Shown here: piece by piece, positions 42,223 through 54,431 of the stretch
How positions within the stretch are numbered: the first letter of the stretch is position 1
Layout of the letters: each line of letters opens with the position of its first letter
Assembly: GCA_020631735.1 (NCBI GenBank)
Contig: CM036215.1
Coordinates: 10,070,346 to 10,134,345, forward strand
DNA: 64,000 nt
Source: Saccharum officinarum
Lineage: Eukaryota; Streptophyta; Magnoliopsida; Poales; Poaceae
Direction of reading: 5' to 3'
Made by a program: the position numbers and the translations under genes
Notes under the pieces: generated by a model
Database searches by the model: none
What the model was told of the DNA's origin: nothing
What the model saw: the letters and a program-made list of their open reading frames with translations, nothing else

Positions 42223-43300
42223 TTAGAAATAATCTTCAGGATCGGGATTAGCTGGATCATAAGTTTCATCATCACTATCAACCATATCGAAATTATCAAC
42301 ACTAGCCGAAGTAGCATTGTTGTTATCATTGTCATAGCCTAAACATAATCGGTCAAGCATTTCTAAGTCCTTCACATTGAGCACCTCATCTCCAGCGTCC
42401 TCATCATCAACCCTTTCATTGTCTACTTCCATTCCGATCACTTCGGTTAAGTCTATCACAAACCTCCCATCTAGCCCCTCTTCTTGAAAGAACTCTCCGT
42501 CGTATGTGTTTGGGTTGAAGTTGTAATCTTCATCATTTGGGACAGGTAGTTTACCGTGTGGCAATACCTTGTGCACAATATCCCAACCCTTAAGATGCTC
42601 TTTGGTTTGGCACGCATATGGGAGATAATAAACCTGTTTGGCATGTTGGGCCACAACATAAACATCGTCTCCTGGATAGACGGAATCCTGTCGAATTTCA
42701 ACTAGCCCAAGACTAGCCTAAGTCCGTCTCGTTACTTGAGGATCAAACCAATGGCATTTGAATATGACAGGATTAAGAGATTTGCAACCATGATAGTTGA
42801 GTTCGAATATTTCTTCAATTCTTCCATAATACTCGACCCCATCTTGGCCGGCCGTAAAAACTCCAGTACTTGTGGTTTTTCGATTGGGCCGACTCTGCTC
42901 GTAGCTTGTTGTGCGAAAGCGATATCCATTCACGTCATAACCGGTAAATGACTTGACCCTATAGGCAAAGCCATTGGCAACCTGTCTTAACTCGGCACTC
43001 ATGGACTTATCGGTTTGGCCCTGCAAGCTCGAGCAGGAAAGATCGTTATATTATTCACATGTATGAGCAACTTGGAATGTCAAGCTAAGTAAAAGCTAAA
43101 TTGGACGGTATCTTCTTTTTGAACCAAGAAATGAAATTGGGCCTCCCATTTCCGACACCCTGTGTAAGAAGGATATCAGATTCCTGCGGGGTAGGTTCCC
43201 TTGATCGATGCCAGAATTCATGAAGATGGTGCCGAAACTCAGTCTTGGATCGGAGCAGACCATAGAAACTAACCCATCTACGCATCCGCGGGCTGTCCAA
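42223..43300 (-). pseudogene. TNPD-like CACTA transposase, C-terminal part
   Basis: Minus-strand blocks: 43300-43085 (MDSPRMRRWVSFYGLLRSK, GNGRPNFISWF), 43026-42718 (SAELRQVANGFAYRVKSFTG, DGVEYYGRIEEI, PVIFKCHWFDP) and 42654-42223 (VYYLPYACQTKEHLKGWDIV, EGLDGRFVIDL, then an acidic tail). These are the DUF4216 region and C-terminal tail of TNPD-type CACTA transposases. The catalytic Transposase_21 core and N-terminus are absent; similarity ends near 43440 where unrelated DNA starts. Blocks shift frame at about 42715-42700. Non-functional. Confidence 0.85.
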
Positions 43301-43691
43301 AGAACGTGGACAATTCGAAACAGATATGGTTATAGATATGCAAAGATCTACATACTTCCAACCGTATCTCTTTCGAACGGGAGACGCCTAACTGGGTTAC
43401 GCAATACAAGACCATGATACGGAAAGAGATGTTATACCTTGGGTGGCGGTGCAGTCAGGCTAGCGGGGCCGTGGCGGGCTGGTGCAGTGGCGAGAGGACG
43501 CGGTGCAAGCAGACCCGCAGCGGCAAGGAAGACGATCGGGGTCGCCAAGGTACTCCTGCACGACTCCGACGGGCTCTTCTCTGCACAAAAAAAAAAACAA
43601 ACGGGATCAATTGAAAAACTCAGATGCAGGCAAAACATGTTCCTATGGGTATATTACTTTTAAGGTTAGAGGATACACATATATCTCAGCG

Positions 43692-44193
43692 AAATTGGAC
43701 TATATGTCCTCTCAGGAGGATAAGAAGATTCAATTTTATCATAGTGCAGAAATATGATACATTTTCTATGGGTTATACATAAACAATTTGTCAGTTAACA
43801 TCTCTTCCCCTTTTGTATAGACGGCTATTTGCTTAGACTTGATACAAAATGTGTACTGAAAAAAGGAGAGAATGTGTTTTCACATTCAGAATGCTTCTTG
43901 ATTGCAGGAACCTATTTCCATTTCCAGGCTGCTCCTTCCAATCCAAATTGTAAATTGGACTATATATCCTCTCAGGAAGATAAGAAAATTCAATTTTATC
44001 ATAGTGCACAAATATGATACATTTTCTATGGGTTATACATAAACAATTTGTCAGTTAACATCTCTTCCCCTTTTGTACAGATGGCTATTTGCTTAGACTT
44101 GATACAAAATGTGTACTGAAAAAAAGAGAGAATGTGTTTTCACATTCAGTTTGCTTCTTGATTGCTGGAACCTATTTCCATTTCCAGGCTGCT
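43692..44193. repeat. 260-bp direct repeat inside the CACTA
   Basis: AAATTGGACTATAT(G/A)TCC begins at 43692 and at 43952. The two copies run in parallel to GGCTGCT (ends 43933 and 44193), differing at only a few bases, with an 18-bp spacer. Non-coding; origin unknown. Confidence 0.9.
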
Positions 44194-44256
44194 AGTGGAC
44201 AGCCATCCTGCTATATGCTAGGGGTTGGTATAGCATTTGCACCGTTGTTTTTATAG

Positions 44257-44500
44257 GGCCGGTCTAGTTGCAATTTTTTTTTGCAAAATGACATTGTAGC
44301 AAATTTCGTTGTTATTTGGTAATTAGTGTCCAATCATGGTCTAATTAGGCTTAAAAGATTTGTCTCGTTCATTTCGTCTAAACTGTGTAATTAATTTTAT
44401 TTTTTTATCTATATTTAATGCTTCATGCATGTATCCAAAGATTCGATGTGACGGAAAATGTTGAAAATTTTTGCAAAATTTTTTGCAACTAAACAGGGCC
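44257..44500. mobile_element. MITE with TAGTTGCAA ends, 244 bp
   Basis: The left GGCCGGTCTAGTTGCAATTTT and right AAAATTTTTTGCAACTAAAC AGGGCC (two parts) are inverted. It is the complete relative of the half-element at 5191-5314. AT-rich, no coding capacity. Confidence 0.75.
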
Positions 44501-44639
44501 ATAGTAGAAGCCGGCATCACTGCAGCAATGGGGCTAGTAAATTTACTAAGTGAAGAAGAATACTGGTCGGGCCGCATGCGGCAATTAATACAGCCTTTTT
44601 AAGCTCAGGCGTCACAGCGACTACAACAGGGGCAGCAAG

Positions 44640-45741
44640 ATGGCAAAAAGGTTGGGAGTGGAGGACTGGTGGGACTCCAATGTTTACTCCTGGTCCACCA
44701 AGGTCCCGAAACTTGTCATGGAAAAGGTGCTGGAATTAGTATCGACAACTGAAGACATTACGAAATCACAGGGTCTGAATGCCGTTCGGAGAGGCATGAA
44801 TAATAATGAAGGACTGGTTACTTGGATCTAGACGATGATGGAGGAGTTAAAACTGGAGGAGAGAATCCTTGTGTGGCACATCGCTACTCATGTCTACACG
44901 TGGTGGTACGAAAACCACCCCAACACATTTATCATAAGATACTTCGACATCAGCTTTAAAGGTATGCGGAGACAAAAAGAAGACGCAACAGTGACTCTCG
45001 CTGATTACATGTTTTTCCTACTGGCTGCTCGTCCCTACATGCTGCCTTACCCTGTTAGTCGCCGGGCGTATGTGCAGCTGTGCTCCGATACTGTCACTCA
45101 TTTGAGGCTCTGCACAAAATCAAAACTGGTCGACGTCATACTGCATCAGAAGGAGGCTCTGATGGAAGGAACTCCACTTCAACCGGACGAAGATGAAGGC
45201 ATTGTTGGACGACAGGGGGGGCGGAGGAGAAACTGGTGCTGATGCTCAGCCTCAGTCTTAGATGAATAGTATACTGGACAGAGGATGTCAGCTTGCGGCA
45301 AAGCTGATCCACGTCACGGCCACGTCGCTGGCGGAATTAAAGAAAATTGAGTCGAACATGGCAAAGACATCATGGAAGAAGAAACAGAGACAACAAAGAG
45401 AGGAAAGAGTCGAAGATGGTAATAATAAAGACATGGTCATCACAGGACAAACAGGAACATCATTCTCAACAGTTGATGAAGTCGTCCTAAACAAACTTGA
45501 ATATAAAGTCGTTCTAAACATGGTCTTGGAGGTGTGGGCGGACATGCTGTTCTACACGGCCTACTTGTGCAACGAGAATTATCATGCCAAACACCTGACC
45601 GACGATGGTGAGATCATGACCATCATTACCCTTCTCATGATATACGTGAAGAATGGTTTAGTAATCCGTAAAGACCACAAGCACAAGCAGCGGTGCGGCG
45701 AGGCCTTCTTCTCAAGGAGCCACAGCCACAGACATAGATAG
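44640..45741 (+). pseudogene. DUF4220/DUF594 membrane-type protein, 5'-truncated pseudogene
   Basis: Three joined pieces follow the order of grass DUF4220/DUF594 proteins. 44640-44831 reads MAKRLGVEDWWDSNVYSW. 44835-45242 reads EERILVWHIATHVYTWWYEN and FFLLAARPYMLPYPVSRRA, with a stop (TAG, 44829-44831) between pieces in the same frame. After a frameshift near the G-run at 45217-45223, 45262-45741 reads DRGCQLAAKLIHVT, LEVWADMLFYTAYLCNEN and GEIMTIITLLMIYV, the DUF594 end. The N-terminal membrane segments are missing. It is intronless and lies opposite to the CACTA genes in the replaced interior, so it was probably captured with the Helitron-type DNA ending at 46533. Confidence 0.8.
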
Positions 45742-46499
45742 CGTGGTCTAATTAATATAACCAACCAACCAACCAACTGTTTCTCTATCTTATTGCTATT
45801 GTACATGTTATCCTTTGATCAGATATATTATCTATATATTCTCTAATTTGTTTGTTCATACTGACTGACCGATATGATTTGGTGTCCCTCCCGGCTGGCC
45901 TCATGTATGCATGCAGACCATGGTTTACATTTCTGTTTTGTTGTATCTGATATAATGCACAACCCATACTGTTGGTGTTTTACATTGTATAAATTAGAGC
46001 TGAAAGCAGCACAACATACCATCATGTCCACCTACCAGCAGTCTATGTCTATGTTTCCTTAGTTTGTTCAAACAAGCAAAAAGAGAATGGCCAACATCAT
46101 ACATTCTTACTGTCATATCCGTTCAATTCTGCAACTGCAGGTGCATCTATGAGCAATGACTGATGTTCGTATCAAACTAACAATGTCTTTGAGAGTGTTG
46201 TCCGTGAGAAGCATTATTATTATCTACTAGGTATGCAGGTGCAATTTCATAGTATATCACCATCTTATTTATGTAGCTATTGAAGTTGCCACAATGGCCC
46301 ATAATGTTTCTTCACAATTTCACTTGCCACCTACTTACATATACAGATCAGGTCCTTATCTACAATGTTGGCATGCCATTTTTTCATGTAAAATTCTGTT
46401 GAATTTGAATATGTGATCAATGATGACTTCCATTGCGAGTACCCATAGATAGGCCGCAGGTTTTCGTGTATATAAATTTTTTAAATTCTGAATGAAATA

Positions 46500-46533
46500 A
46501 TTGCCTCGCGGCAACACGCGGAGTACTAACTAG
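46500..46533 (+). mobile_element. Helitron 3' terminus
   Basis: CCTCGCGGCAACACGCGGAG (hairpin-forming) followed by TACTAACTAG and then T: the standard Helitron 3' end. Its 5' TC start could not be located. The DUF4220/DUF594 pseudogene upstream is in the orientation expected for a captured fragment of this element. Confidence 0.7.
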
Positions 46534-48917
46534 TTTAAAATAAAACTCTAGTGACGTACTGTCAGCTAAAAGCTGCTAGATCACTGAAAAAACAGTGAGT
46601 CGCTACAAGTGGGCAGCTGCTAGCTTTGGCTGCTGATCTCCAATAAACACAGCTCTGTGTACCTACTACCAGCTGAAAGCTTTGTTAGACCACCCCAAAA
46701 ATTCAGTGGCCTAGAGTTGGCATTAGTTCCAGGTTCCACTAATTCAGAGGTAGATCAGAGATTAAGCTTGTTTCAGAGGTGGATAAGATGATTCAGTTTA
46801 TCCAGTGTGACATAGATAGGTTTGGTATGGGTACTACATTATTATGTGTTTTGCCCAGATATCATGACTACCTGTCTCAACGGTTTGATTTTGTTCCCTT
46901 GCTCAATACCAGTAAGTGTGGTTTCCGTAAAGAAAAAAAAATTTAAAGAAACATTCTATCCCAGCTTACTTCTAAGGCTCTAATATGAACCTGATGTTTT
47001 CAGGTTATTTCCTTCTAATTTTTTGGATGTAAGCTGTATGGATTTCATTTTCCCCCTTCATGGTTAATGCAGTTTCAAACTCCATATTTGTACATAGCTT
47101 AATCATTGCCCCTAATTATCTATAATGTGTTGTGTGTGTGAAACATGACCTACTTATATTTGCAAGCTATTGCTACAAATTATTCAGTGATGTTCTCAAA
47201 ATTTGTACAATAGCTTCTCTCTCTCCCTCCCCCCTCGGTATGGGTTCATCCATCCACTGTGCTTTTCACAGCTATCCTACTATTCACCAATTATTAAACG
47301 GTGCTGATTTGTAGGGATTACTGATTTTAACATGACAACAACAAATAAGCTCCAAGAGCTTTAACTATTTCTGCTTCACGGAATAACCACGAGGCACATA
47401 AGAAGCTTGGAACAAGGTAATCATGCATTCATGAACGCGACCTCGTTAAATAAATCTTACCTTTCACAAGTTCCTTCGACCAATAACTTCTTAGCTATGG
47501 ACGACAGCTGCTATGATTGTTTTAGATGTCTAGAAAACTTCAAATGCTTGTAGGCACCTCCTTTACCCTAAGAACATGTGGCTAGTGAAAATGAAAAAAA
47601 TTACACCATGAATCAAAGTGGAGGGGAAGAAAACATGATCAGCTTGAAAGGACATGCTGATGTTTACCTCTTGGATAATCCCTACAATGTTGCTGATGCA
47701 CAAGCAGGATGATTCCTACAAGGTATGGTGTTGGTAACCTGCGACAACATATAATGTTACATAAGATTCACATGTAATTTTCTGGTATCAAGCGAGTTAC
47801 TGAAAGATGTACAAGATTATCAAAGTGGTACTGCACTAGCATCCCAAATTCAGATTCAGAAGATTCACATGTAATTTTGTGGAAGGAGGGAGTATATCAC
47901 TATGAAAATAAGCAAAAGTAACATCTAAATCTACATTTAAATTATGCACCTATGCTTTTGTTTAGAATAACCCAAGTAATCCCTGAACCTGCCATATTAT
48001 GAAAAAAAAATCCAAACTACCTTAACTCATCACTGCATTAACTCATCACTGTATGTACTGAAGAACAACGACAGTGTACTACATTAACTATACTGCCATA
48101 AGAATCATATCTTAAATAAAATCCAATGTGTAACTCATCACTGCATTCATGCTAAATGACAATGGATGGATGGCTAGCACACAGTACTCCCAGATGACTT
48201 ACAGCATCCATCCTACCAATGCTTTGCACTGACAGAGAAGTCAAAGAACAATGAAGGAGCATTGCGGGTGCCCTTATACAGGTTAAACTAAGAGAGCAGA
48301 TCGATGGATCAGTAGTGGACAGTACAGATGTCCTGACTGCAGGGTAAAGTCAAGCTAGAGGATCTGATTCTGTTCAATGTGCACAATGTGCACAAACAAG
48401 AAAGTACATTTTCTATGAAAACCAAGTGAAATGGCCATCTATAACTATTATTAACAAATGAAATGGTATTGCTTAAAAAAAGAAATGATATTTCTTACTT
48501 TCTTTCAGAAAATTTAACTGGGGATAAATAGTTGGAACATAACAATAACTACACTTTTTATATTTGGGCTTTGCTAAGGTACATCGAAATGACCGGAGCT
48601 GTCCACTTAATTAGAGTTGGATAGCAGTATAATGTGGTTTTTTATGGCAGCCTGTACAGCGTTCTACATCAAATTTGGGGGAAAATAGTAGTTCATGGTT
48701 TGGTTGTTTCACTTCAAAGTTCTAAAGTAATCATCCTATACAAGCTTTCACTAGATCCAAGAAAAAGACAGCAACAAATTGCCCCAGCCCCCAGGGGATG
48801 TGTTGTGTTTGACTTTCTTTCTCCAGCAGAAGCAACTCGCAGCACAGCTGATCTATCCCTTCGTTACTTAATCAGATTCTAGAAGAAAAGAAGGGAGCTA
48901 GCAGATCTCACTAAGCT
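46534..48917. other. Unassigned sequence in the CACTA interior
   Basis: No gene recognised. About 46770-46915 holds an open, exon-like plus-strand segment (QFIQCDIDRFGMGTTLLC, PRYHDYLSQRFDFVP) ending at GTAAGT, possibly another captured exon. 46551-46690 has inverted CAGCTAAAAGC / GCAGCT words, perhaps a decayed MITE. GATTCACATGTAATTTT(C/G)TGG occurs twice (about 47766 and 47865). Confidence 0.4.
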
Positions 48918-49385
48918 TTAACTGATGACTGTGAGTGCAAAGCAGGAAGAAAGCAGGGGTGAGGAAGATGAGCACCTGGCAGCTCCTGGGGCGGGCGGGC
49001 GTCGGCGGTGGTTGGTGTGGGCGGGCGGCGTCGGGCGTCGGCAAATCCTGGGGCGGGCGTCGGCGGCTGGGTGGCTTCTGGGGCTTGGCCGCTGGCGGGG
49101 GGCGGGCCTAGCAGCCGGCGGGGGCGGGGCTGGCCGCTGGTAGGGGGCGGGCCTGGCCGCTGGCAGGGGCGGGGGTGTGGAGGCGGGCGGCGTCTGGGGC
49201 CTGCTAGCCAGCGGAGGCGAAGATGTGGAGGCGGGCGATCGGGCGTCTGGCGGCTTGAGAGGTGGCGGACCTCCGGCGGCTTGAGAGGTGGCGGAGCTCG
49301 GTCTTGGATCGGACCTAGGGCGGCGGTGGCCTAAGAGAACTGCGGGGTCGGTGCGTGTGAATGTGTGTGTGAGGGCAGGGGGCAC
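48918..49385 (-). other. GC-rich leader region near the right end of the CACTA
   Basis: Strongly GC-rich plus-strand GGCGGGCG / GGCCGCTGGC repeats give a Pro-rich minus-strand frame (APYQRPAPPPPAARPAPRQR). CACTA elements of this type often have a GC-rich leader just inside the end at which transposase transcription starts, so I read it as the old promoter/leader and not as a protein. Confidence 0.5.
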
Positions 49386-49399
49386 GGGGTTATCTATTT

Positions 49400-49525
49400 A
49401 GGGCGTTTGCCGAGTTTCAGATCATGGCACTCGGCAAACTGTCCACTTTGCCTAGTGTCAAGGGTGTGACACTCGGCAAAATGACCCTTTGCCGAGTGTC
49501 AGACCTTGGCACTAGGCAAATTAAT
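49400..49525. repeat. Right subterminal repeats of the CACTA
   Basis: GTTTGCCGAGTTTC, GGCACTCGGCAAA, TTTGCCTAGTGTC, GACACTCGGCAAA, TTTGCCGAGTGTC and GGCACTAGGCAAA in about 120 bp, matching the array at 38580-39110 in inverted orientation. Shorter than the left array. Confidence 0.88.
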
Positions 49526-50359
49526 TTTTTTTTGGATTTTGACCTCCCAAATTTTTCTGCAGTCGTCCTATAGTACCTTGAACTACAGCTTTGTGTTGAG
49601 CAATTTGGCAATGCTGGGCTGTCTGGAATGTGGATCTTCACCTAAGAATATTTCCTGATGTTTAGGGACCCCTACTTTAATCGGACAAGGTATCTTGATG
49701 TTGGTGTAAATAGTTCATTGTAAGTGTGGCTGGGAAAATCATCCAGCCAGAAACTTCCTCAAATTTCAATATGGTATCTAGAGCCAGGTTTAGGGTTTCG
49801 ATCGGCGGCGGTGCGGCGACCAGCGGTGGCGCGGCTGCAGCGGCGCAGTGAGGTGCGTGTGCGGCGTGCGCGAGCCCGCGTACGGACGCGGAGGTGGTGC
49901 AACTCGCTGCCTGCACGTGCGCGGGCGCCAGTGCTGGCCGCGTGCGAGCCGCGGCGCAGCTCGGCACGTGGGCCCTCGGAGCGGTGCACGCGCAGGCCCA
50001 CTAGGTGGGAGGCCGAGTGGAGGTTCGGAGCTGCGAGGAGAAGCTCGCTGCGCCGGGACATCTCACTGGACGGCAGGGGAGCAGCTGAGGACGCGAGCTC
50101 GTCGAGGAGAAGAAGGTGCTGCTGCTTGTGAAGGGGAGAAGAAGGTGCTGCTGCTCGCTGCTCGTGAAGGGGAGAAGAAGGTGCTGCTGCTCTCTGTTGC
50201 TGGCGGTGGTGTGAGTGCTGCTGTGCTGCTCGTTAAGGGGAGGAGGTGCTGCTGCTGGGTGGTGGTGTGTGCTGAGTGGTGAGAGTGGAGATTTGGTGGT
50301 TGTGTAGTGATCTGTTGAGGTGAGGTGTTTGGGGTTGCTGCTATCTGATTTACGGAGAT

Positions 50360-50521
50360 GGATCCAAAGGAGGAAGCACAGAGGAAAGCAGAAGAAGAGG
50401 ATGCAAGGAAGGCAAAAGCTGAACAGCACAACAGTGGTGGTAATGGTGGAGGTGATCCACAGATTACCAAGAGTGAGATAAGAAGTGAGATGAGGTGCAT
50501 GATTTAGGAGCTTTTGGAGAT
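50360..50521 (+). pseudogene. Gag start of the degenerate Copia element
   Basis: ATG at 50360 reads MDPKEEAQRKAEEEDARKAK, then EIRSEMRCMI, a TAG stop and ELLE. The frame then runs into the target site GAGAT of the Sirevirus. The same frame continues after the Sirevirus at 62136 with MGMIGPRVLPELKLELMP. Confidence 0.65.
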
Positions 50522-52266
50522 TGCGAACACAAGGTTGACAAGTACCATTGTGTGTTCGTTTTGTAATGAGTGATTATCAATGTGATTCACGAAGTAAATT
50601 GAGTGGTGACTAACCCTACCATAGCGAAAGCTATGTGTGTGACATGTCTCTTAGCTTGTGTTGTGCAGGTGTGGAGCTCGGAGGCGGTGGTCAACGACGA
50701 GGTGAAGGTCAAGGAGGACGTGCCGTGCTGACGGACTGGGAGTGGTGAAGGGCGGACGTGAGGCTTGGACCGAGGGACCAGGAGGCCGGGTGACTAACTG
50801 CGGTAGCTGACACCTTGGACATCGACAAGCGCAAGTGTACATGGGAGTGACCGTGTTGACCGAGTCAAGACGGAGGACGTGCAACGAGCGGGGCTCAGAG
50901 AACTTGGCGTGCCGGCCGGTCGAGGATGGCGGTGACACGTGTCGAGCGGCGGGGGATGCGTATGGAGTATGTTACTCGCGAGTGGGTTTGGTGGTTTGGG
51001 CCGCAAAACTATCGGTGGCGGGTTTATGGGTTTGAGCCTCAAAACCCGAGCGGAGGTTCCGAGGAGGAACGGATGGCACGTGGCGGCATCGGGGAGTTCG
51101 CGTCGAGGCGAAGCTACTGATGAGGAGGCGCAGTGGCCGTCGGATGAAGATGACACCAGATTGGACTATAACGCCCTTGGGCTAAGTGGTTTGACTCATT
51201 TGTATCCAGGGGCAAAATTGGGATTGTGTAATAGCCCTGTTAAATAGGATGAGGGAGCCCCATCTCCCTCACCTCCTCCATTTTCATTTTCTCCTTTAGG
51301 GTTTCCCCTCCTCTAGGTGCTTGTGTGAGAGAGGTCCACTAATCCATCGATTAGTGTAAGAACCATGAATCTTTGAGGGAATGGTGGCCCTAACCACCTC
51401 GTGTCCTCCGATGTTCAGAGTTTGAATCAATTTGTGTGTTCTTGATGTGTTCTTCGCGTTCTTCTTCTTCCCCCTCTCGTTCTCGAGCCGATTCTTCATT
51501 TCTAGACCATTTTGGTTCGTTCTTGTTGCCTTGATTTGAGCTATGACGTGAGTTGAGCCTTTCCACCGAAGGAAATCAACCAATTCCTCACGAGCTCGTA
51601 GATCGGGCGATTTCTTGGTCTAGGTCTCAAGAACCGGTGTTTTTTTGTTCTTCTTTGATTTCTCATGATAGGCTTGAAATTGGGTGTTGATGTCTTGAAG
51701 ATATCTTCTCAACACTCCCAAGAACCTACCTTCAAAGTTTCAAGTCAATCCGAGTTGTTTTGATCGAGTTTTGACCCTTTATTCCTCGGTTTGTGCTGCT
51801 GTTTCTGGACAGCGCGGAGTCTTCGGGAAAAAAACATGGAACCTTCGGGACGCGGAGCCTCTGGGAAAAAACGCAGAGCCTCCGGGACCTACTGCTGAAA
51901 ATTTGTGTTTGGGCTCTTCGAGTGCTCGTTTTGAGATCCGTCTTTTGTTTTGTCTTTCTAGCATCTCAAGGAACTTTTTCTAAGTACTCTTGTCAACAGT
52001 TGGCATGAGTACTTTTGGTGGAGAACTCACTTCCTCTTCATAGAAGTTGAGTATCCTTTTTCTGACTCTCGGTTTAGTTCTTGTTCCGTGCTCGTTTGTG
52101 GTGTCCCGCTGTGTTCCTAGGGAACATCCACTCACTAGTTGGGTCGTGGACATCATGGTGTTTTGTTCGCACTTTTGGTGGTGATTTTAGGACAGTAGCT
52201 AATTATTTTTGAAAGAAATTTTCGGCTCCCATTCACCCCCCGCTAGTCGCCATTTTCGGTCCTTCA
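50522..52266 (+). repeat. 5' LTR of the Sirevirus
   Basis: 1745 bp, TGCGAAC...CCTTCA. It contains a TATA-like TTAAATAGG at about 51239 and several open frames without meaning (for example 50794-51156 minus). Confidence 0.92.
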
Positions 52267-52267
52267 A

Positions 52268-52285
52268 TTGGTATCAGAGCTGGTT
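52268..52285 (+). promoter_or_regulatory. Primer-binding site of the Sirevirus
   Basis: TTGGTATCAGAGCTGG follows the 5' LTR by 1 bp and matches the initiator tRNA-Met 3' end as in nearly all plant Copia elements. Confidence 0.85.
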
Positions 52286-52312
52286 AAGGATTATTCCACC
52301 TTAATCGGTCCA

Positions 52313-54431
52313 TGATCCATGAAGGCGACATGGAGCGTGGTTCCGGCAAACCACCGTTCTTCGATGAAACAAATTATCCCTATTGGAAGATCCGCATGTC
52401 CGCGCATCTCTAGGGGATTGATTGGCTTGTTTGGGAGATTTGCGAGGATGCTACTTACGTTGTGCTTGAACCCCGTGCTCGTGTCACGCAAGATCAAAAA
52501 GATCAGCACAATGCTAATAGCAGAGCTCGCACAGTTCTTTTCTCGAGTCTTTCACTTCAGGAGTTCGAGAGAGTCTCCGATTGTACTACTGCTCAGGAGA
52601 TCTGGGTGAGGCTTCAGAGCTATCACGAGGGGACCGCACAGGTCAAAACCAGACTCTACGAGACGTACAAGAGGGAGTACGAGAACTTCACCCAGCTTGA
52701 TGGCGAGTCCATCGATGCCATGTTTTCTCGCTTTCAGACCATCGTCAACAAGATCACGAGAGGGCACTCAAGCTTCTATATGCCCTAGATCAGAAGGTAT
52801 GGGATGTGAAGGTGACTACCATCATTGAGTCTTTGGGGTATGAGACCCTCACCGTGGATGAGCTTTTCAGCAAGCTCAAGTCCACCAAGATCGACTACCA
52901 GACCCAAGCCAAGCTCAAGAATCCCTCTGCACCGACTATGGCTTTGGTCTCAGGTAACGGCTCAAGTTCTTTGGCTAACTCTTCACAGATGTCTGTTGCC
53001 TTGTCTTCTTTGATGTCTGTCACAGAGGAGTAGATGGAGAGTATTGGGGACGACGAGCTGGCGTTGATCATTAGCCGGTTCTCGCGGTTTCACAACAACC
53101 GCTTGAATCACCAGCGTGGTGGTGGTCTGAAGGAAGGATGCTACGGCTGTGGAGATCCCAACCACTTCATCGCCTACTGCCCCAAGAAGAACAAGCACTC
53201 CTCCGACAAGTACGACTCCAGCAAGCGCAAGGACAAGCGCGAGTACACCTCCAAGCACAAGTCGAAGGGAGGATTCAACAAGGAGGCATTGAAGAAGAAG
53301 TACTTCAAGAAGGCCAAGGCCCAAGAGCACGCCTTCCTCGCCTCCCTCAGCGACCTTGACAATGACACCGACGATGACCGGTCTTCTTCTCCCTCGAGCG
53401 ATGATGAGTCCGAGAAGAGGCGTGAGGACAAGTTGACCGGCCTTTGCTTTGTCGCCAAGTCCATCCATGGAGGCTACTGCACCATGGCCGTGGATGAAGG
53501 GGTGAAGCCCAACAAGGATGTGCTTCCCGGCGACGACGACTCTACTGAGGTAAAACCCTCCGTCGACGCTCTTATTGCCAAGCTTGATATCATGACCGAT
53601 ACTTTGATGAGTCAAGATAAGCTGCTGAAACGTGTTGCTCGTGAGAGGAAAGAGTTTAAGGACAAGCTAGAAATTGTGGAGAAAGAGCTTGAGAAAGCTA
53701 AGAAGCTTGTCGTTCATGTGTCTGACGAGGTTGAGTGTGATGAATGTGCTACTCATATGACTAACTTTTCTGAGTTGCAATCTAAGTTTGCTGCCTTGTT
53801 AGATGAGAACGATGAGTTGAAGGCTAGGTCTAGCTTGTTGGGTGCGTGCAAGTCTTGTTCAGGCTTGCAATCTGAGCTGGCAGAGAAGAATGCCAAGATC
53901 CTTGCTCTTGAGAAGGCTAGTTTAGATAGCACAATTGTTGAGTGTGCACATTGTGAGAGCTTGGTGTTGGAGCTTGAGTCTTGCAGGCATGACAAGATGA
54001 GATCCGAGGAAGACAACACATACCTTCGGTCCATCTTGAATTGGGTGTCTTGTAGTGAGCCGCAGTTGGGCATGATGATGAGCCAGTTCGGGCGGGGAAC
54101 TGGAACATCGGGAGTAGGCTTTGCTCTAGGTGGGAATGGTGAACATGTCTATGGCAAAGTTGGTGAGTTCAGTGGTTTGAACCCAAGTGAGAAACCTTCC
54201 ACTACTCCTAAATTGATCAAGATCAATCCACCTAAGCCTACTGAACCCACTGTGAAAGATGGAGTATTTGAAGAACCTCCAAGAGCTCCACCCCATAAAC
54301 AAGTTTGGGTTCCAAAACTGAACCATCTCAGGAACCCACTTGACGCTCTACCGAACATCTCTGAGGATCCCCTTCCTAAAGCCAAAAAGCTACCAAGAGT
54401 GACACATACCCACAAGAAAGTGAGCCAATAA
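52313..54431 (+). pseudogene. Sirevirus gag (capsid / nucleocapsid), broken
   Basis: It starts at 52313 (MIHEGDMERGSGKPPFF), then DETNYPYWKIRM of the Copia gag N-terminus. A TAG interrupts at 52411-52413. The UBN2-type core follows (QEFERVSDCTTAQEIWVRL, then YETYKREYENF), with a frameshift at about 52765 and a TAG at 53031-53033. From 53034 to 54431 one frame is open: the CCHC knuckle CYGCGDPNHFIAYC at about residues 36-49, a Lys-rich segment, an acidic segment (SDLDNDTDDDRSSSPSSDDE), then a long coiled coil. This long gag with C-terminal coiled coil is typical of Sireviruses. A degraded second CCHC-like stretch (YHCYYCHRDGHLVEF) lies at about 54456-54500. Confidence 0.85.

Larger units (their letters stand above)
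38560..49610 (-). mobile_element. Large CACTA transposon with replaced interior, right end truncated
   Basis: It starts CACTACTGGAAACAGCGGC (38560), followed by about 530 bp of subterminal repeats TTTGCC(G/T)AGTG(T/C) in both orientations. Minus-strand TNPA-like (42094-39440) and TNPD-like (43300-42223) genes follow. A GC-rich leader region (48918-49385) and matching subterminal repeats (49400-49520) mark the other end, and sequence typical of the inner flank of such repeats runs to about 49610. A right terminal CCAGTAGTG was not found, so the end is deleted or cut by the Copia at about 49.65 kb. Between 43440 and 48917, where the rest of TNPD should be, there is unrelated DNA. I treat both ends as one element because gene orientation and leader position agree; two different CACTA elements remain possible. 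Confidence 0.7.

Noticed and set aside
48918..49385. Proline-rich 155-codon protein on the minus strand
   Set aside because: GC-rich tandem words give a Pro/Ala-rich frame; position fits a CACTA leader and there is no signal peptide or domain.
50794..51156. Ser/Pro-rich frames repeated at 50.8-51.2 and 59.9-60.3 kb
   Set aside because: They are the same stretch of the two Sirevirus LTRs, so the recurrence is due to the LTR and not a gene family.
52983..53615. 210-codon minus-strand frame
   Set aside because: Antisense shadow of the Sirevirus gag; the plus strand carries the CCHC knuckle and known gag blocks.
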